Source: Marchantia polymorpha subsp. ruderalis | Lineage: Eukaryota > Streptophyta > Marchantiopsida > Marchantiales > Marchantiaceae | Reading direction: 5' to 3' | Assembly: GCA_037833965.1 (NCBI GenBank) | Contig: AP031351.1 | Location: 1,996,501 to 2,060,500 of the forward strand | Length of the DNA stretch: 64,000 nt | Shown: piece after piece, positions 34,616 to 47,215 of the stretch | Numbering within the stretch: position 1 is the first letter of the stretch | Layout: each line of letters opens with the position of its first letter | The notes under the pieces: model-generated | What the model was told of the DNA's origin: nothing | Databases searched by the model: none | What the model saw: only the letters and a program-made list of their open reading frames with translations | Translations under genes and position numbers: made by a program

Positions 34616-36645
34616 TAAATTAAAATAGTCATTTAAGCCTGATTTTTGCTATATTAGTCCTAATTAGGGATTATATTTTTAGTTCAATTATACGAGATTG
34701 CAGTATCAATTTGTTGGTATTCTACTTCATTTTTGCTGTTTAGTTGGTCATCATTGAACAATGATTTTTATTATACTTTGAATTATCAAGCACATAAACA
34801 AAGTAAGCAAAATTTATGTGTTGGCTCTAAAAACCGTGACTAGAAGTTTTTCTAGTTTGCGCTTGGATGTGGTTGTGAGGAGACACATGATGACACGCGG
34901 AATTTCTTCTTTGTTGGTTATGGGGAGGTGGTGTGTGTTGTGTCGTGCTATACGAGTAAAATGGTGAATCGGGATATATGGTGATACAATATTTTCAATA
35001 TCTCCAAGATTCTTCAAGTCCAGTTACATTGGAGTGTCTTTAGATGAACCATATGGAAAATAGAGCATCACAATTCAATGGAATCTCAAGACACTACAAG
35101 ACCACACATAAAGAGGAAACGGAATCGTTTTCTTCATTGAAAGTATTGTGATATTTAACTTCCCCTCCTTGAATTTGTGTCCTTCCACTTTTCTTGCTGT
35201 CCTTGAGCCCTTCTTTTCTTTTGTGCACTTGTACACTTACATGATCTTTTCCATTTCAGATTGGTAGGGGCGGTGGCGGCTGGCCGTAGTTTCTTGCAGT
35301 ACACAAGGGATTACTCTACATATTACAATAATTGAAGAGAAAGTCTCGAAACCCGTATTGATAATTCCCGCGATATTGTTTTTTAGTGAAAAGATGGACT
35401 TCACTAAAGATTAAACTTCTTTGATGTGGTTGAGATAAGTCGCAACAGAGTGCAATGCTGCAGGGAGTCGATCTGCAGGAAAGTACTTGAGTATGGAAGA
35501 GAAGGGACATTCCTCTTGTATATTTGTCACGTCGAATGATGAATAAAACTTAGAATTTGGAGCATGGTGGGAAGTTTGTTGCTTCCTTTTTTCTTTTTTT
35601 TTACTTTGATTAATTCAGACAATTCTGACTTGTTTTACGATAATCTGGAATAATGATTGATGAAAACATTTACATAGATCTTGATGGTTTATGCTGGTTT
35701 GAGTACAATATATTACTGATGTATTGAACTTATGGCATGTAAGTCTTCGTAATATACTTCAAAATGCACAGGCGTTGAGACTGCCTTATCTTTTCAATCA
35801 CATGGCTACATGTTAGTTACGTACTCTCGCATGCAAAATTGCTAGTTTCATTGAGCCTGCAAAGATGTGTTAATTACAATGATATGACGTTGTTATTAGC
35901 AGAGAAATTGCATGACCCTTTGCACTGGGAGCTTAACATGTTCGTGAAATATGCACAATACTTTTGGCTATTAGCCGAAAAGAAGGATATAAATGTTTTA
36001 TAAAGATGCCATATTTACATTTTTCTTCGATGACCAATATATACTGCTATGCAAAGAGTATCCTTCTCGAAGATCTATAAAGTACGTTCACGTACAAAAG
36101 TGGCTTGAAAAAAACGTAATATGAAACATTCCATGTAACGTATACTTAACATGATGATAGCATCCGTTTGCCAATTCGTTTAATCCTCGATGGCGTCTTC
36201 TCTCCTTAATCCTCCTGGCACGTGAGAGATCACAAATTCTTTCCCCATGCACGAGGAATTTCAGAATTGGAAGGATCGCCTAAGAGACAATGAAGCCATC
36301 TGGACATGTACGACATTGGGAGCAATCACGAGGACATGATGTTTATCCGCCATAGCCAAAAACCCTCCACTTTATAACGATGGTCCAATATTTGCGTGGT
36401 GTTGGATGCGCAGATCGTGATAAACGCAGCGCTGCGGAATTGTACATGGAATCAAGCAGCATATCACGGCTCTACTAATACGCTTGCTTCACTGCGTTAC
36501 CGGAAGGGAGGGGAACTCTTGCGTAATCTCGTTTCTCCTCGTGATGTATAAATACATGATCGCTTAGCGTCTCGTAGAATGATGAAATTTTACTTTACAG
36601 CGTCGGATAATCGAATGAAAAGCGTCGTCGAATTTTTCAGAAACT
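34616..36645. other. Intergenic, nothing recognised
   Basis: AT-rich DNA with short frames only. I saw no domain, repeat boundary or splice-chained exon in it. Its right end is the presumed 3' untranslated and termination region of the HPP gene. Confidence 0.5.
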
Positions 36646-38201
36646 TCAAAACTTGCAGTTCTCTTTCAGCCATTGTACCGCCTCTTGCTGCACAGACGTT
36701 TCACAATGTGCCAGTGTCAACTACTCTCTCTCTTTCTCTCTCTTCAACCAGGCAGAGAAAGCGAAGGGATGGATCAGATGACGAGCACTCACCAGGAGGA
36801 ACAAGAACAGGCAGCCCACGACACCGGGGAACAGGACGTACCACCACCTCAGCTGATGGAACTTGGGAGCATCGATCATGATGAGGGGCAACCCTGCGGC
36901 TGCGAACGATCCATCATCCATCAACAAACGAAGCATTCGGTCGATGAGAGAAACAAACACAGAGAGGGAGAGAGATGACTCGATGTTTGGTGCCGGTCAC
37001 AGGTGAAATTGCGTACCAGGAGGATGGAGGGAGTCGGTGAACTGCATGAAAGCGATGCAAGCTGAGAGCGCGACGGCTCGAGCCACCCAGCCGGGTCCGA
37101 ACATGGCCAGAGCAACGACTCCCACGGCGGCACAGCCCAAGTGCGAGACCACGACGTTGTACTTCTGCCATGTACAAATTCACCCCGCGCAAGCGCGATT
37201 CAGGCCGACGACATCAGAACACCGAAACATCACATCTCCAAATCACGAGTCGCCAGTTCCGACTCACCTGTGACACCGGCGCCTTGGGGAGAGCGAACAA
37301 AAGCGTGCAGACGGCCGCGAACGAGCCGAGGGTGAAGCTGAGGCCCTTGGGAGCCAGCACCGAGTCTACGTACCCCATAGCGGCCATGGCCACGAATCCA
37401 CCTGTCACCACAACGCCATCACAATCAAAACATTTCAATGCAGTGCAAACTTGTTTCTCGAGTCCACCTCCCCGCAACCCAATTCCTTCCAGCTCGGCAG
37501 CAGCCCACCCACCCACTCGTCTACTGCTCAAATTCCCCCTTCGAAGAGGCTCGGAAATTCACACTCGTCGCACGAATTCGCTCTTCTGCTCCGCTGGACG
37601 ACTGGCATTTTTGCGAAGAGCGAATGCAACGACGGTGGGTGACGGCATTGGAATTTTCCGCAAGCCTCCTTCCCCTCGTTCTCCGAATCATCCTCCTCTT
37701 CTCTTCGATGACGAATCCCGGAATTCGAGTGGCGCGACCAATCCTCGAAGGATTTCGACTACGGTTGTTCGGTTCGCGCCGAGGAAGAAGGTGAAATCAT
37801 CGAGGGGCCCCGAAGTCTTGCACGGGAACAACGACGTCTGCAAGCCCCGGTCTCGGGGGTCGTTCGATTCGTTTCGATTTGGCTGGTGGCAGAGGTGATG
37901 GGGAGAGGGGGGAGGACTGACCTGCGGACGGCCAGACGATGTCGCTCCAGGTCGGGGGCGCCTGCGAGCCGTTGAGGCGGTCGAAGAGATGGCCGAGGCC
38001 CGGCTTCGACTGCCGCGGATCGGGCACCGCCCCCGCGCCTGCGCCCGTGCCCGCGGCCGCGGCCCGGACGCGCGAGGATGGCCGCGGGCGCAAGGCCGCG
38101 CCAGCGCCAGCGCCAGCGCGCAGTCGAACGGGGAGGCGCGAGGGCGCGAGGCCCGTGCCCCCGAGGAGCAAGCCCCCGGCGATTGCCATGGACAGAGACA
38201 T
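36646..38201 (-). CDS. HPP-family integral membrane protein, plastid nitrite-transporter-like, 5 exons
   Basis: Inferred exons (minus, GT-AG) are 37922-38201, 37268-37401, 37017-37164, 36793-36899 and 36646-36687, giving 236 residues with every junction in frame. Residues 1-60 are Ala/Arg/Gly-rich with few acidic residues, consistent with a chloroplast transit peptide. The mature part has about four hydrophobic spans: around GGFVAMAAMGYVDSV, LGSFAAVCTLLFAL, HLGCAAVGVVALAMFG to the Ala-rich ALSACIAF, and WWYVLFPGVVGCLFLFLL. The signature MQFTDSLHPPAAGLPLI places His185-Pro-Pro187 at the exon 3/4 junction. The C-terminus QEAVQWLKENCKF comes from a 42-base last exon and matches the family's amphipathic, Lys-rich end. 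Plant members include chloroplast nitrite transporters. That role is inferred from the family; the substrate cannot be read from sequence. Confidence 0.93.
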
Positions 38202-38407
38202 GGCGGACCGATCGACGAAGGAAGGACGCTCAGCTCCGCGAGCTCTTACGATCCCAGAGGACGAGGACGAGGACTGTGAGAGATGTGTCGCGGATCGGGC
38301 ACGCTCATGACTATGCGGTGCTCATAAATGCCGCCAGTCACGCAGTGCTCTCCTCAGAGAATGGAGATTTGGTTTCTCGCTCACTCACTCCCTCACTGCA
38401 CTGAGCT

Positions 38408-38424
38408 GATCGATCGATCGATCG
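38408..38424. repeat. (GATC)n run in HPP 5' region
   Basis: About four GATC units, palindromic on both strands, lie between the candidate TATA box and the start codon of the HPP gene, so probably in its 5' leader. Confidence 0.8.
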
Positions 38425-38471
38425 AAGGAAGGCGCATTCCTTTCTCTCTCTGGCACCTGAGACCGGGCGGC

Positions 38472-38478
38472 ATTTATA
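38472..38478 (-). promoter_or_regulatory. Candidate TATA box of the HPP gene
   Basis: The minus strand reads CGTATAAATGCCGCCC. TATAAAT lies about 270 bases upstream of the ATG at 38201, predicting a start near 38440 and a leader of about 240 bases with the GATC run and CT-rich tracts. This is a motif match only. Confidence 0.4.
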
Positions 38479-39256
38479 CGAGGCGGTTCGCTGGCAGCGA
38501 GGGCGGACGACGAGGTTCCGGGTGTGCGACGCGGCGAGCGGTCGGCAGGCGACGACCGCTCCGAGACGAGCCATGGCAGATGCTGGCGCCACGAGCCGTG
38601 GCGTCCTCCTCCTCTCGAGGGCTATTCGAGCGCCTCCTGTTGACTTGCGCTCGACGGGCTGCTCCCTCGTACCCTCGTACCCTCATCCTGCCTCGATGCC
38701 TCGCTTGTCTAATCGCCATCGCCACTTTTCATCCTTCGCTGCGAGAGATTCGGATATCACATTCTGTCGTGAACGTCGAGAATATAATCATTCGGATCGC
38801 GGACTCCATAAAAAGCACTGTTTGACTTAAATTATCGTGCATTTTGTAAGAACAAAGAGTGATGCGTTCTGTGAAATGCAAATTAAACGAATTTCAAGTC
38901 TATATGTGATTTGTTTATCCAGAATGTTTTGAAGAACTTACTGATGAAACAGCATGGAGTCAACTGCAGTTAATTGATTTTCCCGGTTTTTAAATTAGGA
39001 GTTATCTAGCAATTTTGGAGGTTTAATTTTACAAGGAAAATCATATAATTTTCTTAAATATAATATTTTTTTAAAAAATTATTGTAAAAAATAATTTAAA
39101 TATTATATTCAAATATTATTTTTTCTAATAATTATTTAAAAAAATTACTTTCCAACTCGGATTATTTTCGTGCATTTTTTAATAAATAGAAAAAATAATC
39201 CAATTTTTAGATTATATTAACAATTTTTCATGAATTGTTATCTTTAATGCATGTGA
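38479..39256. other. HPP upstream region, then AT-rich spacer
   Basis: 38479-38760 is GC-rich and probably promoter-proximal to HPP. From about 38830 the sequence turns strongly AT-rich up to the transposon boundary at 39257. No gene is seen. Confidence 0.5.
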
Positions 39257-40865
39257 CAGTAGAACCTCCGCTGCGCTGCGCAATACTCCAGAAGCAAATA
39301 AACTCCGGTACTTCATGAAAATCTTTGGCTACCGATACTCGGATATATGCAGCTTAGTAAAAAACCTCCATTCTCTAATAGTGAATAATATATATAATCA
39401 GTATAGTCCCTAATATTTTCTTAGTAAATATGACAGCAAACATCTATCACATGTGGCCTATTTCTTAGCAAAAAACCCATCTAATGTGGTTTGCTTCAAC
39501 TTCTCATTTTGAATCTTGCAAGCAACGTCCATCATGCTTCTTATTGACAACAGATTTTCTGGACGGATTCCCCATTGCTAAAGCCAAAAGTGTTGAAGCT
39601 TCTCAAGCATGAAAATGGCATCGTCGGGGCAAATTTTTAGAAGCTCTTCAATGTCGTCCTCTTCCTTAGGGCCAGGAATCTCGACAGCCGGCTTCTTCAG
39701 GTTTGCAACGTTCTCCTCCTCAGTCGGCGTGTACGTCACAATTTCTTCGTCATGGTAGTTCAGTAGGTTTTGAATGTTCATAGGATTCTCATAGCGGACC
39801 AACGAATCTGGCTTTCTAGTTCACTGATGACTTCAACTGCTGGCTCTACCATGTCTTCCGTTACTGGGGCAGCCCGGTGTACTCCAAACGGATTTCATAG
39901 TGGTGAAAGCAGTTGGAGTTTGTTTTCGGCTTGACATCCGAAGTCCATGTTGCAACGGCCATTTGGATGCCTTCAAGAATGTCAATTTTTTTTGGATTTG
40001 GAATGCTTGAATCCAAACGCAGAAGTATCTTCTTGTTGAACCGACGGCGATAATCAGCTTTTAAGTTCCAAAATATACATGCATTGCAAGGCTGGATTTT
40101 TGATGTTGTGTTTGACTAAAGGTAGTTGACGGTTGTGTTACGCAGCTGAGGAAGACTGTCGACAAGAATATGAGCACTACAGTTGTTAAGGATGAGCAGC
40201 ACTTTCCTCTTCAACATCCTAAGGTCGAACCACTTGATTTACTCGAGTAAAATGACTTGGATCATCCATGCCTCCAAGTTCAAATAGTACATGCAGCCGA
40301 GTTTCTCCATGTTCAAGTTCTTGAAGCACCGCGGTTTATAAAACTTTCCGATGACCCTAAGTGTCGACTTGTCACTGCCGTCGCTGTTGTAGTAAACTGC
40401 AAGTGTTATCCGCTCCTTTTGTGCCTTACAGTCCTCCAATTGCTTCGTTGCCGACGAGTTGTTCGCCTGGAGAAGCGACAAATGTTAGCCTATTCTGAAG
40501 AAAAAGCTAACGATAACTCCCATTTTTGGATTGGGCTGACAAGCATGTGGAAGAAAAGTCTCGTATCATTCATGTTGTAGATTTCTGTCCATGGAAGTGG
40601 GTCAAGTAGTCCCCGACGGAGCAGATGCTGCGGCAGAGTAAATGTTCCGATGGGAAAGATGCCGTGGCAAAAATGTGGTCGATTCTATGAGTGGGTCCAC
40701 GCATTACCGAGTAGACGTCCTAGCATCGCAAATTTTGAGTCTCATTTGCCTCTCAAAGCGTTACTATGCGGACAGCTTCCCAAGCATTACCTCTGCTAGT
40801 AATAAACTCTGATATTGAATACCTACTTTGAGGTCCCAAGGTAGTCACTATTGGAGGTTCTATTG
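39257..40865 (-). mobile_element. Decayed pogo/Tigger-like DNA transposon (1.6 kb)
   Basis: The left terminus is CAGTAGAACCTCCGC. The right terminus, reverse-complemented, is CAATAGAACCTCCAATAGTG. CAGTA-type ends with TA duplications mark pogo/Tigger elements. TA follows the right end (40866-40867), but the left flank is GA, a likely mutation. Transposase remains lie on the minus strand. The right terminus shares the CCTCC(C)AATAGTGAC tail with the MITEs at 5582 and 43126. Confidence 0.8.
39578..40481 (-). pseudogene. Pogo/Tigger-type transposase remnant (DDE_1 / CENP-B-like)
   Basis: The upstream part (40239-40481) reads AQKERITLAVYYNSDGSDKS, IGKFYKPRCFKNLNMEKLG and LEAWM, the region around the first DDE-superfamily strands of jerky/Tigger proteins. 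Beyond a stop, other phrases follow in order on the same strand: LILNNCSAHI (family LLLDNCSAH, catalytic Asp changed to Asn), LPQLRNTTVNYL, NTTSKIQPC and later IDILEGIQMAVATWTSDVKP. The C-terminal piece (39578-39802) is PMNIQNLLNYHDEEIVTYTP with an acidic EEDDIEELL tail. Stops and frame breaks, and the missing N-terminal DNA-binding part, make it non-functional. Confidence 0.82.
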
Positions 40866-42079
40866 TATAGCTATATATGTTTAACGGGTGTAGTGAATTC
40901 TGTACTTGTACAGTTTAGGTAAGAAGATACCAAAGTGAACCAACAAAAACATAACCAAAATGATGTTTATATGTCTGATAAAAAAATCACTCAAGATCTA
41001 TGCTTGGAGGTATATAAACAATTTGTGTTTAATGATAAATCTTGCATAATTTAAAAGTAGACAACCTTCAATTGTAATCTATGAATTTGACTCCAAGAGA
41101 ACTGGTGTTGTTAATTGGAATCTATTGTCACTAACCATTAAGATTCATGTACATAATGTGCAAACTCCGAGTAATTTCTATGCTCCATATATGTCGATAA
41201 TAAATAATTTTTTTTCATCTTTCCTTTGAGTTCGAGAAGATGAAGATGAGATAAGCATCTTCGTTTCATTACAAGAATGATGGATGTGAATCATACAAGA
41301 GTCTCGGACCTCGTACAAAATTCTGTTCCAAATTTAAGCACAATCTCCACAAAATAATCGAACCGAATCATCGCACGATTTGGATTATATTGCCAGATAA
41401 AAAAATTAGTTCCTCCCTCAGGTACGAGGATCTATCAGCTCAGAGTTTCGTGTGATCTCTATATAAGTTTATTTTATAAGTGATCTCTATTTCGGGCTGC
41501 AAGTTTAAATTAAGATCGGATGTGAGTAAATTCGCATGGTGAATCTCGACCGTGAAAACTTGCTGTTCGAAGACCAAACGTTGGCTCGTGCCACAAGAGA
41601 TAATGACTAAGAAAACTACAAATCCCATACAATCGTTAGAAGGAAAAGCTGATACATAAATGTCTACGCTTGTGATACCAAAAAGTACAAATTATGATGG
41701 ATGGATTCCGGACTTCACATTTATGTAATAGAATTTGTACACCTAAATACACTCAAAAGCCTAAACCCTTGCAGTCATCCCATTTGTCGATCCCATAATA
41801 ATAAATTCGTATGGTGACCCTAGGAAATGAAAACTCCGAAGACAAATACTAAAATATACGAAGGATATGAAACCATCCAATAAAAAGTCGTAGTACAACT
41901 CACATGTCATATGAATGACACTGCGAAATTACGGATGTCGACTTTTGAATAGTCTCATCTTACTCATGAGGTTCACCCCATGATGGAGTCTTCCCTTCTT
42001 CATGCTACAGTATACAATTCTTCTCTTCCCTCAGTTCTGTGTGAACTTATAAGTTTTATCATAAATGTCTCCATTTTAG
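40866..42079. other. Intergenic, nothing recognised
   Basis: AT-rich, with only short open stretches and no family resemblance. It ends where the similarity to segment A begins. Confidence 0.5.
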
Positions 42080-42710
42080 TACAACATCGAAGCATAATCA
42101 AGTGCACTGACATTGTCTACTCGTTTCCGTCGAGATAAATTATGACGGGGACATATGTTTCGAATACGCGGAAAACTTTTGTTGGTTCAAATTAGTGTAT
42201 TGGCTTCGTTCGTATTCAGCAGAGTCGTACATAGTTTCCTAGTCATGACACAAGCATGCATCGAATTTGCCTCTTCCGGAAACTGGGCATGATTCTAATA
42301 AATACGAATTGTTTACTCAAGGCGTACATGAGAACATTTATGTAGAATGAAATCCAAAAATCGGACAGGGTACGGCAAACGAATTCTGATAGCTATCCAG
42401 GGCACATGAAATGTCCGCTTCCCATAAGTACGCAAAAACTCATGATTAGTTTACATGGCAAAGCTTATAGTCTGATCTATGGGACTGCGGGGCGAGTAAG
42501 GTCGTTCCTTGACGCCGATAAAGTGAATTTTTCTTTAGATGAAAGAGGATAAATCGAAGCATATTCAGGAGTTCTTCCTAGAACATGAGGTTCTGGGGCC
42601 CGCTGCTGCCAAATGACCGGCACTAATCTCCTAGCTAGAAGATAAACCTCTATCACACGGCTCGTAGTGCTTCGGGAGTGAAAAGTAGCTGCAAATAGAT
42701 ATCTAGTCTA

Positions 42711-42927
42711 TCAAGAGAGTGATTTGTGAATCGATAGTGTGGAGAAATGTCTATGTTGAATTGCAATATAGTGGGAAAGAGTCCATGGAATAATAATGTG
42801 AGAAGTCGCGACAATACAGATCAAGAGAGTGATTTGTGAATCCATAGTGTTGAGAAATTTCTGTTGAATTGCAATGTAGTGAAAAAGAGTCCATGGAATA
42901 ATAATGTGAGAAGTCGCAAAAATACAC
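42711..42927 (+). repeat. Tandem duplication, 110-bp unit x2
   Basis: Units start TCAAGAGAGTGATTTGTGAA and end GAGAAGTCGC(G/A)A. Few differences separate them. Open frames across them on the minus strand repeat the same peptide twice and are not genes. Confidence 0.9.
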
Positions 42928-43125
42928 ATGGAGTTTATCCAAAAAAAAAAGAGGTTTCAAGCAGAAATGCTCATTACTTCGCAGCAACAAATTTCTTTGC
43001 CACCTATCACATCTAAAAGAACCGCTCACTCTCGTGTGGTAAAGGCTCACGGAGGGTTCACTGCCGTTGCCAGTCGTGTGGCCTGGCTCTCAATCTACCG
43101 TAACGTAAAGATCTCAAGGTACATA

Positions 43126-43765
43126 CATAGTTAAACCTCCCAATACTGTCACCTGTTATAAGTGACATAAAATTCTAGAACCATTAGTTTCTAACTTGTA
43201 AATAAATACTAATCAATAGTGACAGTTTCAAATGTAATTTCGGAGTTAGAATTGGTATCATTATCACAGTGAGAAAGAAGAATGTGGCCTACCTTTCTTT
43301 AAAGATATATCTCAACAATTCACTCTTTCATGGCTTCAGTAAAATATTTCGCTACATATATTATCATCAATTGTTTCACTTAGATTTTTATGTTCTAATC
43401 CAAATTCAAACTTAACATAGCCTAAGTTAAATGTCATGAACAATAAAGAATTGCATATGAATGCGATCTTGAAACCAAACAACAGATTTTAGAATGTACT
43501 AGGATGGAGTCTATGCACCTTCATTTTTTTATAAATGACACTCCCAATAGTGGCATCCAATCCTAACACTATGTATGTTACTATTTGAGGGTTATATTCA
43601 AAGTTATCTACCTGCCAGTAATGACATCCAATCTTAACACCCGTGTATGTCACTATTGGAAAATTATATTCAAGGTTAAACACTCTACTCTTGTGAGTGA
43701 TAACTCCCAATAGTGTCGCAAAACCCAAGCACCATTGGACGTCACTATTGGTAAGTTTAACTATG
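43126..43765. mobile_element. 640-bp MITE with TA target duplication
   Basis: The termini are CATAGTTAAACCTCCCAATA and, reverse-complemented from the right, CATAGTTAAACTTACCAATA, both leading into (C/G)TG(T)(G)AC. TA flanks both sides (43124-43125 and 43766-43767). Internal copies of the terminal motif (CACTCCCAATAGTGGC near 43529, AACTCCCAATAGTGTC near 43701 and others) make the right half a set of sub-repeats. No transposase is present. Confidence 0.83.
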
Positions 43766-44167
43766 TAGTTATATAGGCTGGACAGAGATTTTACCCAAGA
43801 GGAGCCCATATTTATTACGCGTTCAGGCTACGTACTTTTCATTCATGATTCTCATGCACTTGCACAAGCTCATAGACAACCGAGTAGACTGAAAGTTTTG
43901 GAACAGTTGAAATACAATTACTGCATCATATTCCAAGACATCGAGGATGCCAAACACAAACTCTCCAGCCCAAGCATATCAAATCACATCCGTGGCCAAA
44001 GAGTATCGCCGCTGACTGTGATACTGCAGTGTTCTATTACTTGCAGAACTCTCTACAAGTGATTCAATTGACTTCACCAACGTTTCTCGTATCGTTCCCG
44101 AGTATTTTGAAATCGTTGGTGCAAGTCATATTTTACAACCATCTCCATCTGGAGAAGAGGGCGGATA

Positions 44168-46240
44168 GTTATCCCTCACTTAGGGCTGATTAGACTTCAA
44201 GCTAGAACAAACCCGACTGTATGACTGTGGACTGACGGTAGACGGTTTCTCCTCTGTCCCTGTACCGTCAAGAATTCATCCGTCATGCGCGCAACCTCTA
44301 ATATTCAAATTCGACACATCAACACATGGTCAGTCGATGTCGGCACCAAATAAGTTGATGCTTATCGTGGTGCTTCGTTCTCTAAGTCTTTGGAAAATTT
44401 GATATGCTGGACGAGGCAACATGCAACACTTCCCTAGGTCTGGATCCGGTTCAGCGCGTTCTTGTAATTGTGAGCATTTCTAATTTCGAGTGTTGGATGC
44501 AAGCAATGAAAGGAAAATTAGAGGGAGAATGTGTAAGCCCCGGAGCTTCGGCATCTCGTGTACAGCCTCGAAGTAGACCTTCATACATTGAGGCGACATA
44601 AGCTGTAATCCTAGTGTACAGCCTCGAAGTAGACCTTCATACATTGAGGCGACATAAGCTGTAATCCTAATGACGTGAAGCACCGCATGTTAAAGACACA
44701 TAAAACATTTCGATGGCACCGAAAATGCGCTGAAATCTCAAGTTCCATGGACTCAAGAGACTGCCCTAACTTCATGGAGCATGAGATGCAAAGCTCACAT
44801 CGGATTCTGCAATGATTTCCGAGCATGAAGTCTCTCAGAAATAAGCAATAAGCCATGTCCAGCTGACAATTTCCGACACAATGTTCTGGACGAAGAGTTC
44901 GGTGGCATAAATGTGGGAAATATCTTGGCTATGAGCTTGAACTTGACTTTGGTAGCTACTGTCTATGCCTCCCTTCTGTGACTCGGCTTAGAAAGACTGA
45001 CAATTTGTAAGAAATGTGCAATATGCATGTTCATACTTCTGTAACACTTGAAAGTCTTGAAACGAGAATCGCCGCATATTGAAGGTGAGCCAAATATCAA
45101 CATGCAAGGTCAAGCGCTGGGGAAGGATACGGAGAGAAAGGCTGACGTTGAGGTGTTAAAAAGCCCTTGGAGAAGTACGTAAACTAAGCAAAATTTGGAA
45201 CCCCACCCCTTCTCTTAAAGCCGCAACGACAAGAAAAATCTTGGCCCCCTACAAACGCTAATGGCCTTGGAAATCGCAACGCAGAAGCTTGAATCCACGA
45301 AACTACTCGCCAAATCTACAACTACGGGCTCACCTGATCCGCCATCGCCAGTTACAAGATGAGTCGCAAGAGATGCTAGTTGATAAGGCCGACCGGCCTC
45401 GTCTTGGGTACGTAAAGCAAAACCCTTGGGTGACTGAGACGGTGGAACACGAATGGTGTACGTATGCACTCAGCTCGGAGATTATACTGCCGGGGTTGAT
45501 CTATCCAAGAGTCTAATTGGCCCTCACCCTACTGTTTATTGGTCACTCATTGGTGGCGCCCGGTTATAAGTTCTGTGGGGTGACTAATAAACTTAGCGGG
45601 TTTTATTTCTTTCCGCTCTTCTTCAAAGATGGCTCCATGGTAAGAACTACGTCAAACCTATGCCTGCGACCTCCGCTTTCGAGGACCACAAGTCTAGGGA
45701 CCGTTCGACAGTGAGTACATGCATTAGCAAGCAAACAAGCAACAGATCCAGCTATGGAAGCCCCAGACCGTGGGAAATATTAAACCCAGCTCCCCTTGAG
45801 GAGGTCAACAACAGCAAGAAGAAGAAGAATGGGCCGAGGGATGGACAGAGGGAGAAAACAGGGTACGCTCAATGGACAAAAGAATGGATGCGCCATCTCC
45901 ATCACCCCAACGGGGTCCGGAAAGGAAGAACAAGGACCAAGGGCAGCCCCACTGCCTCCTCCCTCTCTCTCTGCCGGCCATGCAGCGCTGCGCATGGCAT
46001 TGACGACGATCAGACGAGAAAATCCGAGAATGACCAACTCCACCCACCCTAGGAGACAACATTCACAATGGACCTCGAACGCGGAGGTGGTAGAGATGGG
46101 TTTGACGTGACTCTTGCCACGGAAGCATCTTTGACGAATAGCGGAAAGAAGTAAAACCTCCAAATTTATTAGTCATCCCCCATATCCTATTACCAGACGC
46201 TACCAAGGAATGAACAGCATATAGTAGAGTGAGGGATAAC
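44168..46240. mobile_element. Putative 2.07-kb insertion with short inverted ends
   Basis: GTTATCCCTCACT at 44168-44180 and its exact reverse complement at 46228-46240 bracket DNA absent from the homologous position in segment A. No target-site duplication is obvious and no transposase is seen. Inside are a 56-bp tandem duplication, a possible promoter-like CCCGGTTATAAG near 45558 and an unsupported open frame at 45660-46052 (130 codons, Lys/Arg/Ser-rich). It could be a non-autonomous DNA element or a nested insertion. Confidence 0.45.
44558..44669 (+). repeat. Tandem duplication, 56-bp unit x2
   Basis: Two essentially identical units begin GTGTACAGCCTCGAAGTAGA and end AGCTGTAATCCTA. The near identity indicates recent origin. 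Confidence 0.92.
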
Positions 46241-46490
46241 CAGCCACCACCTTGGAAAAATATATTATCCCATCATGGTGTATGTAAAGTACGCCCCTGA
46301 CAAATTACCCTTCTTGAGAGAATGAAGTACATGTCTCCTAAACACCAAGTGTACGTCACATGTTTCAACTATCCATAGAGCTCTGCAAGTGAAGAAATCG
46401 GATAACGTAGATTCCGGAACACCTATAGAGTATCATCCATCTTTACTGTCTCCTACAAATAGGCAAAACAAAAAATAGTAGTTCGTGCAA

Positions 46491-47215
46491 CAAAAGATCA
46501 TGATCAGGAAAACTACGTATGCAGTACATTCATATACAATCATTTCATTGAAGGAAGTGGTGATGAGTAAAAGTCCACTATTGTGATACTGTTATTAAAT
46601 TCTCAACCATCTGTCCTATCAACATGTCCTGGGTACCTATGTTAACTTTGAAGAAAATAAGTTTAGTAAGTATGTACATTTATTTACTTACCTATTTATA
46701 AGTGAACATCCATCGATGCTGTTAAAAGCTGATTCCTTACAACTTTCGTAACAAGGTATATTCATATTACTTCAGCAGATTTAGCTCTTGTTGTGGCTAC
46801 AACCATTCCAATATCGGTATATTAGTGTAAATAGACTCTTCCAAGTCAACTTCTTCAACATAACAGAAGCCATCGAATAAGATAACTCAATCCTTACATT
46901 GCTAATAAGATCTCTTCAAAAGTATTTTAGATTTTCAGGACGAGTTTTGAATATACTGTGGTGTAACCCTCCCTTCACTAATAGACTCAGACAACCTGTT
47001 TGTGAAATCATTACCACTATATCTTGTAACCCTAACCAGTTCACTTTTCGTAATTTCTTAGTTCCAAAGGTATTGAATGGTGAACACAATCGCAGCGATG
47101 ATGAGTGAAGAAAAAACGTTAGGCAACATTTTTTGTTGTTACTTATTTCTTTAGAAACCCTGACTCTTCAAACCCTATAAATCACTCAGCAATCAATCAA
47201 CATGTAATTGTCAAA
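46491..47215. other. Intergenic, nothing recognised
   Basis: No gene or repeat boundary is visible before the TIR element at 47216. The open frame 46899-47108 has no family resemblance. Confidence 0.5.

Larger units (their letters stand above)
42080..46490 (+). repeat. Segment B of an old duplication, expanded by insertions
   Basis: Blocks at 42080-42600, 43840-44130 and 46260-46490 are collinear with segment A (20590-21970). The excess length is explained by the tandem duplication at 42711, the MITE at 43126 and an insertion between about 44130 and 46260. No protein is recognisable in the shared blocks. Confidence 0.78.
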
